A program made the translations under genes and the position numbers. Shown here one piece after another: positions 1-6,477 of a stretch of 46,343 bases of DNA. The stretch lies in NCBI GenBank assembly GCA_023411035.1, contig JAEYPE010000049.1:1-46343 (forward strand), read 5' to 3'. Positions within the stretch are counted from its first letter, which is position 1, and every line of letters begins with the position of its first letter. The notes below the pieces were generated by a model. The model did not search any database. It saw only the letters and a program-made list of their open reading frames with translations, and had not been told where the DNA came from. This stretch comes from Pseudomonadota bacterium (GTDB lineage Bacteria; Pseudomonadota; Alphaproteobacteria; Azospirillales; Azospirillaceae).

Positions 1-89
1 CGCAGGAAGTCGCCGTCCGAACTCTTCTGGATCTGGTCGAGAAGTGCCATGGTGTCGTCGGTCATCGTCGTCTCGCTGGTTGTGGTCAT
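1..89 (-). CDS. IS256-family transposase, N-terminal fragment (runs off window)
   Basis: Reading the minus strand from the ATG at 89 gives MTTTSETTMTDDTMALLDQ and so on to the window edge. The stretch MTDDTMALLDQIQKSSDGDFLR is the usual opening of IS256 (mutator-type) transposases, which start with a short acidic leader followed by MALL and then a helix. Only about 29 codons are inside the window, so the DDE catalytic core cannot be checked. A second in-frame ATG at 65 is an equally good start. The element lies next to prophage-like genes and points away from them. Family assignment is from N-terminal resemblance only. Confidence 0.55.
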   Translation of the reverse strand, partial: MTTTSETTMTDDTMALLDQIQKSSDGDFL

Positions 90-267
90 GTGTCGCAACT
101 CGACCTTACCAAAGACGCGCGATGACCCCCTCCTTCCGCCAAGTCACCGCCAGCGAGGCGGAGGAGCGGGCCGGGCCCGGGCTACGCTATGGGAGGGCTG
201 CGCCCGGCCCCGGCCCGATCCTTCATGGGCGCTTTTCCACCACGCCCCTGGACGTTACCCCACGCGG

Positions 268-311
268 AAACTGTCAGACTGTCAGTACGTGTACATACAA
301 ATTGACAGTTT
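268..311. promoter_or_regulatory. Inverted repeat AAACTGTCA/TGACAGTTT with embedded TTGACA
   Basis: AAACTGTCA at 268-276 is repeated in inverted form as TGACAGTTT at 303-311. CTGTCA also recurs at 277-284 in GACTGTCAG, and the palindrome-like GTACGTGTAC sits between the arms. The right arm includes TTGACA (302-307), a perfect -35 hexamer, but I see no convincing -10. The site is 75 bases upstream of the first prophage gene (386), so an operator or promoter is plausible. It could instead be an end of the adjacent IS256 element. Confidence 0.35.
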
Positions 312-385
312 ATAGAGGGAGTGCCTGGGAAGCCCCCCCAATCACCCAAACCCCCCATCGACCCAACCCCAAAATGGAGACCGAC

Positions 386-640
386 ATGAGCATCTGGGAC
401 GCTTTTCCACTCGACGTTTACGGGCTGAGGCTCGCCGTCCAGTTGGCCGGAATGACGGAAGAGGAAGCAGACGCCGCAATCGACCGGCTTCTCGTCCCCG
501 TGGTGGACGAGATGGTGGCCAAGGGCTTCGGTCGGGAACAGGCATATCGATGGGCTGAAGAGATCGCGGGGCACACCGGCCACCTCCAGGCGGCAATCCC
601 GATCCTGGGCCGGCCGACGGCGTCGGTGGAGCGGCACTAG
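386..640 (+). CDS. Small hypothetical protein (84 aa), prophage region
   Basis: The protein begins MSIWDAFPLDVYGLR and is rich in acidic residues and helix formers. I recognise no family. I chose the ATG at 386 because GGAGA lies at 376-380 with a five-base gap; in-frame codons further upstream read through low-complexity sequence without a ribosome site. No signal peptide or membrane segment is visible. The gene is followed after 16 bases by the first copy of a diverged direct repeat (657-713). Its position ahead of helix-turn-helix and packaging-like genes suggests an early or regulatory prophage gene, but that is inference. Confidence 0.5.
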   Translation: MSIWDAFPLDVYGLRLAVQLAGMTEEEADAAIDRLLVPVVDEMVAKGFGREQAYRWAEEIAGHTGHLQAAIPILGRPTASVERH

Positions 641-656
641 CCCACCCCCCCTTACT

Positions 657-713
657 GGGTCCTTCCTGGGGGGTTCTGGCGACACGGGCATTGCGCACCG
701 CAGGCTCTCACCT
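657..713 (+). repeat. Diverged direct repeat, copy 1
   Basis: A stretch starting TGGGTCCTTCCT and containing GGGCATTGCGCAC matches a second copy at 918-974 with roughly three quarters of positions alike. Copy 1 sits just after the stop codon of the 84-aa gene. The repeats bracket a small helix-turn-helix reading frame. Confidence 0.55.
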
Positions 714-806
714 CGTAAGAAAATTTCGAGCATGAGGCAGCATCAGCACCCCTGGGCGTAAAGCCGCGGAATTGCTCAGGTTTTGCGCGTCAGGGATGCA
801 CAGTCG

Positions 807-974
807 ATGGCTGAACGGACATACAGCCTGAGCGAGGCGGCGGCGGTCCTCGGCAAGCACCGGAACACCGTCGCGGGGTGGTTGGAGAAGGGCTGCCCGG
901 CGGTGAGGCCCCCCAATGGGTCCTTCCTAGGGTTTCCGGCGGCAGGGGCATTGCGCACTGCGGGTGTCGGCTAG
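807..974 (+). CDS. Truncated helix-turn-helix protein (55 aa)
   Basis: The ATG at 807 has AGGGA upstream (792-796) and opens MAERTYSLSEAAAVLGKHRN, followed by a basic recognition helix and WLEKGCPAV. This is a helix-turn-helix of the kind found at the N-terminus of phage DNA-packaging Nu1-like small terminase proteins and excisionase-like proteins. After about residue 34 the frame runs into the second copy of the direct repeat (918-974) and stops, so the rest of the protein is missing. It resembles the N-terminus of the next gene (1019-1657), suggesting a duplicated and then truncated relative. It may be a decayed gene rather than a working one. Confidence 0.45.
   Translation: MAERTYSLSEAAAVLGKHRNTVAGWLEKGCPAVRPPNGSFLGFPAAGALRTAGVG
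918..974 (+). repeat. Diverged direct repeat, copy 2
   Basis: TGGGTCCTTCCTAGGG followed by GGCAGGGGCATTGCGCACTG repeats the sequence at 657-713. It forms the last 19 or so codons of the truncated helix-turn-helix frame at 807-974. This suggests that it was inserted into, or recombined with, the end of that gene. Confidence 0.55.
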
Positions 975-993
975 GTATGGGGTCCGAAAAGTG

Positions 994-1253
994 GGTAACA
1001 ACTAGCTGAGGTAACAGAATGACGCTGATGAAGCAGACGGATTTCGCTGACCGGCATGGCGTCAGCCGCAAGACCGTCACGAAGTGGAAGCAGGACGGAC
1101 GCCTTGTCCTGCAAGGGGATCTGGTCGATGTGGAGGCGTCGGACGCACGGCTGCGCAGCCACCGGCGTGGACGGTTCGCCGATGGCAAGGCCGTTACCCT
1201 GCCTGTTACCCAAACCCGCCGAGGTAACAGCGAAGGCGGCTATCAGGGTAACA
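994..1253. repeat. Cluster of six GGTAAC motifs
   Basis: GGTAACA occurs at 994-1000, 1010-1016, 1223-1229 and 1247-1253. Its complement GTTACC occurs at 1193-1198 and TGTTACC at 1204-1210. The pair TGTTACC (1204-1210) and GGTAACA (1223-1229) forms an inverted repeat with a 12-base spacer. Two copies flank the ribosome site of the gene at 1019 and the rest are inside its coding sequence. This could be the binding array of the helix-turn-helix protein encoded here, such as a packaging or partition site. Confidence 0.4.
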
Positions 1254-1657
1254 GCACGACAGCGCCCCTGACGTGGCCGACAGCGGGGTTCACGCCGCAG
1301 GCCGGCGCCCTGCTGGCTGTGCTGCACCTTGAAGGCGGCGTCCTCCTCGACCACTTCCTCACCGCCTACGGGGTGCCGGTGACGGATCGGCTGAAGGCCT
1401 GCGAAGCCTTCGCGATGACCATCGGCTATGTGGGCCAGGGCCTCTATGTGGGCGCCGACGCAGACCTGCAGGCCTGGAACTTCGACGTCCGGCATCCGGA
1501 CATTCCGGAGGCGATCGAAGCGGTGGACGCGGAGATGGAGCCGATCACGGCCGAACTGCACGACCGCGCAGACGACCCGACGAGCCCGGTCTATGCCGCC
1601 ATCCAGGCTGGTCTCCGCGCCCGTGTCGGCGCCCAGGGCGATGGTGGCGCGGAGTGA
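1019..1657 (+). CDS. Phage DNA-packaging (Nu1-like) helix-turn-helix protein
   Basis: This 212-aa protein starts MTLMKQTDFADRHGVSRKT and has an N-terminal helix-turn-helix (about residues 5-45), where KQ.DFA...GVSRKTVTKWK is a typical wing-less recognition motif. A linker of low complexity follows, then a helical C-terminal domain (about 85-210). The layout fits small-terminase/Nu1-like proteins, which recognise packaging sites, but I see no decisive signature, so a phage regulator is the alternative. The ATG has GAGG at 1008-1011. It overlaps the next gene by four bases (GTGA), implying translational coupling. The GGTAACA cluster falls on and around it. Confidence 0.5.
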   Translation: MTLMKQTDFADRHGVSRKTVTKWKQDGRLVLQGDLVDVEASDARLRSHRRGRFADGKAVTLPVTQTRRGNSEGGYQGNSTTAPLTWPTAGFTPQAGALLAVLHLEGGVLLDHFLTAYGVPVTDRLKACEAFAMTIGYVGQGLYVGADADLQAWNFDVRHPDIPEAIEAVDAEMEPITAELHDRADDPTSPVYAAIQAGLRARVGAQGDGGAE

Positions 1658-2127
1658 CCAAGCCGGTGCCCGACCCGCTGGCCGCCATGGCGGATCTCCG
1701 CGAGACCGCGGTGGTACTGGAGCGGTTGCCCGACCAGCCGCCGGCCGTAGCGCGGGTGCTGGGGGCGCTACGCCGCTATGAACGGGATGCCTCCACCGGG
1801 TTGAAGCTGGAGGAGGCGCTGGGCCTCGCCGTCGGGCCGGGCGGCAAGCCGTGGTGGCGCCTTGAGGCTACGCGCCGGCGGGACGCCGAGCTGGCCGCGC
1901 TCGCCCAGGAATCCTTCAGCGGCATCGATCTTTCGACCGCCGCCCGCGAAATCGCCAGGGACGCGGCCCGATACGCAGCGACCGGCTGGCGTGTGGACCG
2001 GGACAGGCCGGCGGACGCGCTGCCCGACAAGCGGCGGCGGCTGCGTCGCGTCCTTGAGGCGAACGGTGGTCGCCCACTATGCGAACGCCGCGTCCGCGAC
2101 ATCCTGAAGAATTCCGACCAGATCTAG
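1654..2127 (+). CDS. Hypothetical prophage protein (157 aa)
   Basis: The start is the GTG at 1654, overlapping the stop of the upstream gene as GTGA. The protein opens MTKPVPDPLAAMADLRE and is helical, rich in Arg, Ala and Asp. It contains a stretch KPWWRLEATRRRDAELAAL, followed by a second helical region ending RRVRDILKNSDQI. I recognise no domain. Tight coupling to the helix-turn-helix gene suggests that the two act together, for example in DNA packaging or replication control. No membrane segments or signal peptide are visible. Confidence 0.5.
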   Translation: MTKPVPDPLAAMADLRETAVVLERLPDQPPAVARVLGALRRYERDASTGLKLEEALGLAVGPGGKPWWRLEATRRRDAELAALAQESFSGIDLSTAAREIARDAARYAATGWRVDRDRPADALPDKRRRLRRVLEANGGRPLCERRVRDILKNSDQI

Positions 2128-2152
2128 GAAATCAAATCGGTCTTTTGATTTC
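2128..2152. promoter_or_regulatory. AT-rich inverted repeat between two prophage genes
   Basis: GAAATCAAA at 2128-2136 is mirrored by TTTGATTTC at 2144-2152 with a seven-base loop. It is AT-rich within very GC-rich surroundings, and there is no T-run after the stem. An operator for the downstream gene is more likely than a terminator. Confidence 0.35.
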
Positions 2153-2199
2153 TCGACAGCAGGCGAATGCTGGCCTCGTACCACCGAGAGGCCGCCAGC

Positions 2200-2412
2200 A
2201 TGAAAGCCAATCTCTTTCCCGCCGTCTCCGATGACCTGACGGTCACCATCGCCGACCGCGCCGTGAAGCTCTCCGCGCGCCAGGGGATCAAGCTCTCCGA
2301 ACAGCTCGCGCGGGTCTCCTTCCGCCAAATCTTCGCGGAGGAGGCCGCGAAACTCGGCCGCACGCCCGTCAACACCCGCGGCCCCGCCCGCCGTGGAAGG
2401 CGGACGCCCTGA
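2200..2412 (+). CDS. Small hypothetical protein (70 aa), possibly ribbon-helix-helix-like
   Basis: Starting at the ATG at 2200, the protein reads MKANLFPAVSDDLTVTIADR and continues with VKLSARQGIKLSEQLARVSF. The pattern of a short strand followed by two helices, with alternating polar and hydrophobic residues, is compatible with a small ribbon-helix-helix or antitoxin-like fold. I cannot confirm a family. A GAGAGG-like ribosome site lies at 2185-2190. An AT-rich inverted repeat just upstream (2128-2152) could be its own operator. The C-terminus is basic (RGPARRGRRTP), consistent with nucleic acid binding. Confidence 0.4.
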   Translation: MKANLFPAVSDDLTVTIADRAVKLSARQGIKLSEQLARVSFRQIFAEEAAKLGRTPVNTRGPARRGRRTP

Positions 2413-2450
2413 AGCAACCGGCAACGACGCATGAAAGGACTTAAGAGCCG

Positions 2451-2757
2451 ATGACCACGTTCAATGATTTCGTCCGCCCAGCCCGCGGCGGGACCCGCAA
2501 GGCGACCACGAAGCCGGCCCGGGCGACCACGAAGCCGACCAAGGCAGCGCGTGCGGCTCAAGCCATCGAGGGAATGTCGTTCGCCCATCTGGCCGGCGCG
2601 ACCCCGCCGCAGGGCATCGGCTTCCTCCTGGGACCAGGCGTTCGCGAACGCCCAGGCCGTCAGCGGCCGAGCCCCCGTGACCGCCGGCGCCCGCAACACC
2701 GCCGCCGGCTGGGATCGGGCGTTCGGCGCCCAGCGGCCCACGCACCGTCAGCGCTGA
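2451..2757 (+). pseudogene. Frameshifted hypothetical gene with WD-AFA repeats
   Basis: The frame starting at ATG 2451 gives MTTFNDFVRPARGG, a Lys/Thr/Ala-rich repeat region and MSFAHLAGATPPQGIGF. From about 2630 the sensible protein continues one base over as WDQAFANAQA, then AAGWDRAFGAQ, and stops at 2757 just before the ribosome site of the next gene. The two WD-AF repeats occur only in the shifted frame, and the junction (around 2622-2634) has no classic slippery heptamer. I read it as a one-base indel in a decaying prophage gene or a sequencing error. Programmed frameshifting is a less likely alternative. Confidence 0.45.
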
Positions 2758-2769
2758 GGAGCCATCGTC

Positions 2770-3720
2770 ATGTTCAAGAAAAAAGCCGCTTCGCCCTACG
2801 CGATCCCCGCCGAAGTCCAGACGGTCATCGCCGCCGGAGAGGCCGCCTTTGCCGCCCGCCGCGCCGCGGAGGAAGCCTTGCAGCGCCGCATGGTGGAACT
2901 GGAGGCCGCCGAACAGGTCGCTGCCGCGGCGCTCCAGGAACTGGAAAGGATCGATGGCGAACTTGCCCTCGCCATCGATCAGGAAACCGCGGCCCCGCTG
3001 GAGAAGGCCGCGAACACCGCCCGCAGGCGCCACAGCGAGGCCGCCGGCGGCGCCGAGCGCATCACGCGCATGATCGCGGCCATTCACAACAAGGCCCAGG
3101 AGGCGGACGAAGCCGTCGCCGCGGCCCGCGCCGAACTGGACGCCGTGTGCAGCACGTTCCACAAGGACATCGTCGCCGCCTACGACGCGGATGTACGCGC
3201 CGCCGCCGAAGCGCTGGTTTCGGCCCTGAAGCGTGGATACGCCATGCGCGCGGTTCTCGGTGGCAAAGTCTCTTTCGGCATGTTCCTGGACGAGGTCAAT
3301 GTGCCGTCTGTGATCTGGCGTGATCCGGCCGTGATCTCCGGCAATCGCGCGCACACTGGGAGCGGTCCCGTTGACATGGCGTCCAGCTGGGTCGAAGACC
3401 CAGACGCCGCTGCGGTGGCGAACACCCTGCGTCCTCTAGGCGACATGCGCCGTCGGCTGGAGCGGCACACCCGATTCGACCCGGCCAATCCCTTCCCAGC
3501 TCCCCCGGACATGCGCGAACACGAAGCTTTCCTTGCCTGGGCCATCGCCGAATACAACGCACCGCCGCCGCCGCCGAAACCGTCCCGCGGGCTGTGGCAG
3601 TCGTGGACGCTCGGGGGCCGTTGGAGCCATCAGGACACCCCGCCGGCCGACCTGAACATCACGCCCAGCATCATGCCGGACGAGACCGATTATCGGCCGT
3701 ACCAGACCGCGCAGACCTGA
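2770..3720 (+). CDS. Coiled-coil prophage protein of unknown function (316 aa)
   Basis: The protein starts MFKKKAASPYAIPAEVQ. Residues about 20-130 are Ala/Glu/Arg-rich heptads typical of a long coiled coil. A globular middle region follows (about 135-240) and then a Pro-rich C-terminus (PPPPPKPSRG near residue 275). GAGGAG upstream at 2755-2760 serves as ribosome site and overlaps the stop of the frameshifted gene before it. I recognise no family. Structural or scaffold-like roles are possible given the neighbouring tail gene, but nothing in the sequence proves it. Confidence 0.5.
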   Translation: MFKKKAASPYAIPAEVQTVIAAGEAAFAARRAAEEALQRRMVELEAAEQVAAAALQELERIDGELALAIDQETAAPLEKAANTARRRHSEAAGGAERITRMIAAIHNKAQEADEAVAAARAELDAVCSTFHKDIVAAYDADVRAAAEALVSALKRGYAMRAVLGGKVSFGMFLDEVNVPSVIWRDPAVISGNRAHTGSGPVDMASSWVEDPDAAAVANTLRPLGDMRRRLERHTRFDPANPFPAPPDMREHEAFLAWAIAEYNAPPPPPKPSRGLWQSWTLGGRWSHQDTPPADLNITPSIMPDETDYRPYQTAQT

Positions 3721-3921
3721 ACTCTGGGTGCCCTGCCAAAATAGCCGGCGGGGCGGCCCTGCTCTCTGCAGGCGAACCTATGAAGTTGGGCGTGAAATGG
3801 TGCCCTGCGGTCGGGTTGCCGAAGCGCCATCGAGTCGCCTGCCAACATCGATCCCCTTAAAGCGAGGCCAATATGGACACCCTTCGACGGCGACCTTACG
3901 CTTGTCACCGGCGGACGCCGG

Positions 3922-4962
3922 ATGTCGGGCTGGCAGGGCATCCGCGTCACTCGCGGAATCGAGCGCATACCGTCCGACTTCGATATCGTCTACACGGAAC
4001 GCTTCCCCGGCGAGACCGACGCCGTCGTCGTGAAGCCGGGCGATGCGTGCGAGGTGCGGATCGGCGAGGATCTGGTGATCACCGGCTACATCGACCGGTT
4101 TGCCCCCTCAATCGGCCCGTCGGCGCACACCATGCGAGTCCTCGGTCGCGGGAAGTGCCAGGACTTGGTGGACTGCTCCGCCGAATGGCCGTCCAACCAG
4201 ATCAGCAGCGCCGACGTGCTGTCGATCGCCCGGAAGCTCGCCGCGCCCTATGGCATCACGGCCAAGGCGCTGTCCGACGTCGGCGAGCCGATCCCGCAGA
4301 TCAACCTGATGTGGGGCGAGACGCCCTATCAGGTCATCGAGCGGATCACCCGCGCCCGGGCGCTGCTGGCCTACGACGGCCCGGACGGCAACCTGATCCT
4401 GTCCCGCGTCGGGTCGGAGCGGCATCGCACCGGTTTCGAGCAGGGCACCAACATCGAGTCCGCCCAAGCGATGTTCGGGATGGACCTGCGGTTCAGCGAG
4501 TACGTCGTGCGCACCATGACCATGTCGACGGTCGGCGAGGCCGGACCCGATGGCGACATCCTGATGAGGGTCACTGACAAGGACGTGTCCCGCCGCCGGA
4601 AACGCTACATCATCGCCGAGACCGGCATCGAGGCCGCCGGCCTAGCGCGGCAGCGCGGTCTCTGGGAGGCAGCGCGACGGGCTGGCCGGAGCCATTACAT
4701 CCAGCTCACCACCTCGTCCTGGCGCGACGGCGACGGCACGCTGTGGACGCCAAACCGGCTCGTCACTATCAAGGCGCCCGCACTGAAGATCGCCGAAGCG
4801 CTCGGGGTCATCTCGGAAGTGACCTACCGGCGCGACGCACAGGGTACCCACGCCGACCTGACCATCATGCCGCCGGAAGCCTTCGAGCCGCAACCCACTG
4901 TGCTCCTGCCGACCTGGGGCGACATTCGAGGCGCCAACCCATCGGTCGGCGCCGGCCGCTGA
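3922..4962 (+). CDS. Mu gp44-like (protein P) phage tail/baseplate hub protein
   Basis: The 346-aa product carries the hallmarks of the Mu gp44/gpP baseplate hub family: SGWQGIRVTRGIERIPSDF near the start, then EVRIGEDLVITGYIDRF (about 45-60), RGKCQDLVDCSAEW, and the second beta domain with WGETPYQVIERITR. Hub proteins cap the contractile tail tube. The N-terminus looks truncated by choice of start. In-frame codons upstream of 3922 (from 3871) encode a fitting leader, TPFDGDLTLVTGGRR, but without a start codon. An ATG with an AGCGAGG ribosome site at 3873 is one base out of frame. The gene is therefore either N-terminally shortened or frameshifted. No other tail genes are intact nearby. Confidence 0.75.
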   Translation: MSGWQGIRVTRGIERIPSDFDIVYTERFPGETDAVVVKPGDACEVRIGEDLVITGYIDRFAPSIGPSAHTMRVLGRGKCQDLVDCSAEWPSNQISSADVLSIARKLAAPYGITAKALSDVGEPIPQINLMWGETPYQVIERITRARALLAYDGPDGNLILSRVGSERHRTGFEQGTNIESAQAMFGMDLRFSEYVVRTMTMSTVGEAGPDGDILMRVTDKDVSRRRKRYIIAETGIEAAGLARQRGLWEAARRAGRSHYIQLTTSSWRDGDGTLWTPNRLVTIKAPALKIAEALGVISEVTYRRDAQGTHADLTIMPPEAFEPQPTVLLPTWGDIRGANPSVGAGR

Positions 4963-5138
4963 TCGACGATCTGGTGCCGGGCGAGTTGGTGGCCGCCGGG
5001 GCGTGACGCCATAGCGGCCAGCCGCTACAATGCCGGCATGACTGATTCCGCACCCGCCTCCGCCAAGAAGCGATAGCCGCGGTAGCACCGTCCACCGTCG
5101 GACGGAATGCGCCGCGGCATCGAGCTTGGAGAGGCACG

Positions 5139-5354
5139 ATGTTCAAGGACATGAAGCGGGCGCGCCGCCGGCATGACCGTGCGCGCATGGTCGCTAAAGC
5201 TGCTCGGCTGCGGCCGTGGGCAGCATTCCCGCAGAAGGGCGCCGACAATCTGGCGTCTTGCAGTTGTTGGATGTGCGGAAATCCCCGGCGCCATTGGCTT
5301 GAGCCGACCATGCAGGAACGCCGAGCGGATCAGGCGGCCCAGGCAGATGATTAA
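5139..5354 (+). CDS. Small conserved protein with CxCxxCGNPRR motif (71 aa)
   Basis: This basic 71-aa protein starts MFKDMKRARRRHDRARMVAK and contains CSCWMCGNPRRHW near residue 45. A short Arg-rich helix followed by a zinc-knuckle-like C-x-C-x2-C-GNPRR is a pattern I have seen in many small uncharacterised proteobacterial and phage proteins. GGAGAGG lies just before the ATG. Its function is unknown, and nucleic acid binding is plausible from the charge. It stands alone between the tail-hub gene and a region without clear genes. Confidence 0.6.
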   Translation: MFKDMKRARRRHDRARMVAKAARLRPWAAFPQKGADNLASCSCWMCGNPRRHWLEPTMQERRADQAAQADD

Positions 5355-5607
5355 GCGCCCGAGCACAGCTTGCGGAGCCTGATCATTGCGCCTGCTTTCG
5401 ACCCCGGCAGGTCTGCCTTGAAAGCGGAAACGCTCGCCTGCCTCCGCCGGGGCGAAATGCAGGATGGGCTGCCGCCGCAGGGTTCGCCGGCTTTCCTGAC
5501 ACAAAAAAAGCCGGCACTTCACGCCGCCGCAACTTCAGACTGCTGCGTGCCGGACTCGCCTGGGCCATAGAGCCAAGCCGATGACCTCGTCGACACGATA
5601 GCCCCGC
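5355..5607. other. Stretch without a convincing gene; contains an inverted repeat
   Basis: No reading frame here looks like a real protein. GCCGGCTTT at 5486-5494 is mirrored by AAAGCCGGC at 5507-5515, with an A-run inside the loop. The sequence otherwise looks like eroded prophage DNA. Confidence 0.35.
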
Positions 5608-5946
5608 ATGGAATGGCACACCGTCGTGCCGCCACAACGGGGCCTTGTATTGGAGGCTCAGCATGCCGAACAGCTACCGCCTTCAACGCCTTTCACCTGC
5701 GGTCTGATAACGGCCCTGCGGGTCCGCGCCGCCGCGGGTGACGGCGTGCTGGGAATCGGGGATATCGGGCCGGACGTGGCTGCCCTCCAGTGGGCGCTCC
5801 AGCGCTGCGGGTTCCCCAGCATCGTGGAAGATGGCGACTTCGGGCGGCGGACGGCCAACACGGTCGAACAGGTCCAGGCTGTTCACCGGCTGCCGGTTAC
5901 CGGGCGGGTGGACCCGCGGACGGCTATCGCGCTGGGGCTGGTGTGA
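5608..5946 (+). CDS. Peptidoglycan-binding domain protein (remnant of phage endolysin?)
   Basis: Residues about 50-112 form a peptidoglycan-binding domain of the PG_binding_1 type: GDIGPDVAALQWALQRCGF, then EDGDFGRRTANTVEQVQ and GRVDPRTAIALGL. Such domains anchor cell-wall hydrolases. No catalytic domain is visible in the first 45 residues, which look random, so the true start may lie further in or the hydrolase part has been lost. In a prophage it most probably derives from an endolysin. The GC-rich sequence ends here, and an AT-richer island begins immediately downstream. Confidence 0.5.
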   Translation: MEWHTVVPPQRGLVLEAQHAEQLPPSTPFTCGLITALRVRAAAGDGVLGIGDIGPDVAALQWALQRCGFPSIVEDGDFGRRTANTVEQVQAVHRLPVTGRVDPRTAIALGLV

Positions 5947-6024
5947 GGGGGGATGCAGCGCGGAATCTCGTGTAAATTCAAAATTCTGCACCCTAGTTGC
6001 TATGCTCAAGCTCAACGTTCACGA

Positions 6025-6138
6025 ATGAGGAGGGAGGATACTTGCGCAGAAGGAGAAAGCTATATTTATCAGCGCACATATGGAGTGCCGACGGTCTACC
6101 GTGAAAAAATATACGTCGGGCTACCACCAATTTTATGA
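6025..6138 (+). CDS. Possible 37-aa peptide at the start of the AT-richer island
   Basis: From the ATG at 6025 the frame reads MRREDTCAEGESYIYQ and ends in YREKIYVGLPPIL. It is rich in Tyr and unlike translations of the GC-rich neighbours. There is no clear ribosome site and no family match. It could be a fragment of a lost gene from the same transferred segment as 6237-7431. I list it as a weak candidate. Confidence 0.2.
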   Translation: MRREDTCAEGESYIYQRTYGVPTVYREKIYVGLPPIL

Positions 6139-6180
6139 CTAGAATCCCGGTGACGATACGCGCAATCGGGTGTACGATAC

Positions 6181-6209
6181 TTGACATCAGGAGCGGCAGG
6201 TTACATAAG
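6181..6209 (+). promoter_or_regulatory. Sigma-70-like promoter for the AT-rich two-gene locus
   Basis: TTGACA at 6181-6186 is a perfect -35 hexamer. After a 17-base spacer, CATAAG at 6204-6209 matches four of six -10 bases. The start codon of the small membrane protein follows 27 bases later, with GAGG at 6226-6229. A near-direct repeat, GACGATACGCG and TACGATACTTG, lies just upstream. Confidence 0.5.
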
Positions 6210-6236
6210 ACCGCGCCTGTCAAGTGAGGTGCGCGT

Positions 6237-6422
6237 ATGGAAATCACATTAACCGTGCTGTCATCGATCCCGGCAGCGATAATTATCGCGCTTGGGGTTG
6301 CGGCTCAGGTTGGAGCGGGCGGCACCATCATTAGCAAGATCGATAAGTTGGTTGAGCAGCGGATTGCGCCGCGTGCGATTATCATGGACGGAGAGCCGGA
6401 GCGCAAACAAAAGAGATTGTGA
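6237..6422 (+). CDS. Small single-span membrane protein (61 aa) in AT-rich island
   Basis: The protein begins MEITLTVLSSIPAAIIIAL. One hydrophobic segment spans about residues 5-32, followed by a charged cytoplasmic-looking tail (KIDKLVEQRIAPRAIIMDGEPERKQKRL). GTGAGG lies seven bases before the ATG, and a good promoter lies at 6181-6209. Base composition is clearly lower in GC than the surroundings, pointing to recent transfer. It precedes a two-TM protein (6478-7431), with an intergenic terminator-like hairpin between them. Small membrane proteins next to larger membrane effectors are a common layout in phage-carried accessory modules. A role here is inference, and no family is recognised. 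Confidence 0.5.
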   Translation: MEITLTVLSSIPAAIIIALGVAAQVGAGGTIISKIDKLVEQRIAPRAIIMDGEPERKQKRL

Positions 6423-6452
6423 AAAATTAGATAAACAACCCGTTGAATATCG

Positions 6453-6477
6453 GCCTGCCATCTGGTAGGCATTTTTT
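6453..6477 (+). terminator. Rho-independent terminator/attenuator abutting the next start codon
   Basis: GCCTGCC (6453-6459) pairs with GGTAGGC (6464-6470) across a four-base loop and is followed by ATTTTTT (6471-6477). The ATG of the downstream gene begins at 6478. The right stem arm includes GGTAGG, the only ribosome-site-like sequence before that ATG. One RNA structure could therefore limit both transcription and translation of the second gene. Confidence 0.6.

Noticed and set aside
2625..2634. Programmed ribosomal frameshift in the 2451 gene
   Set aside because: No slippery heptamer or obvious downstream pseudoknot; a mutation is simpler.
5023..5079. Tiny frame MTDSAPASAKKR at 5038
   Set aside because: Twelve codons without ribosome site or context; too short to support.
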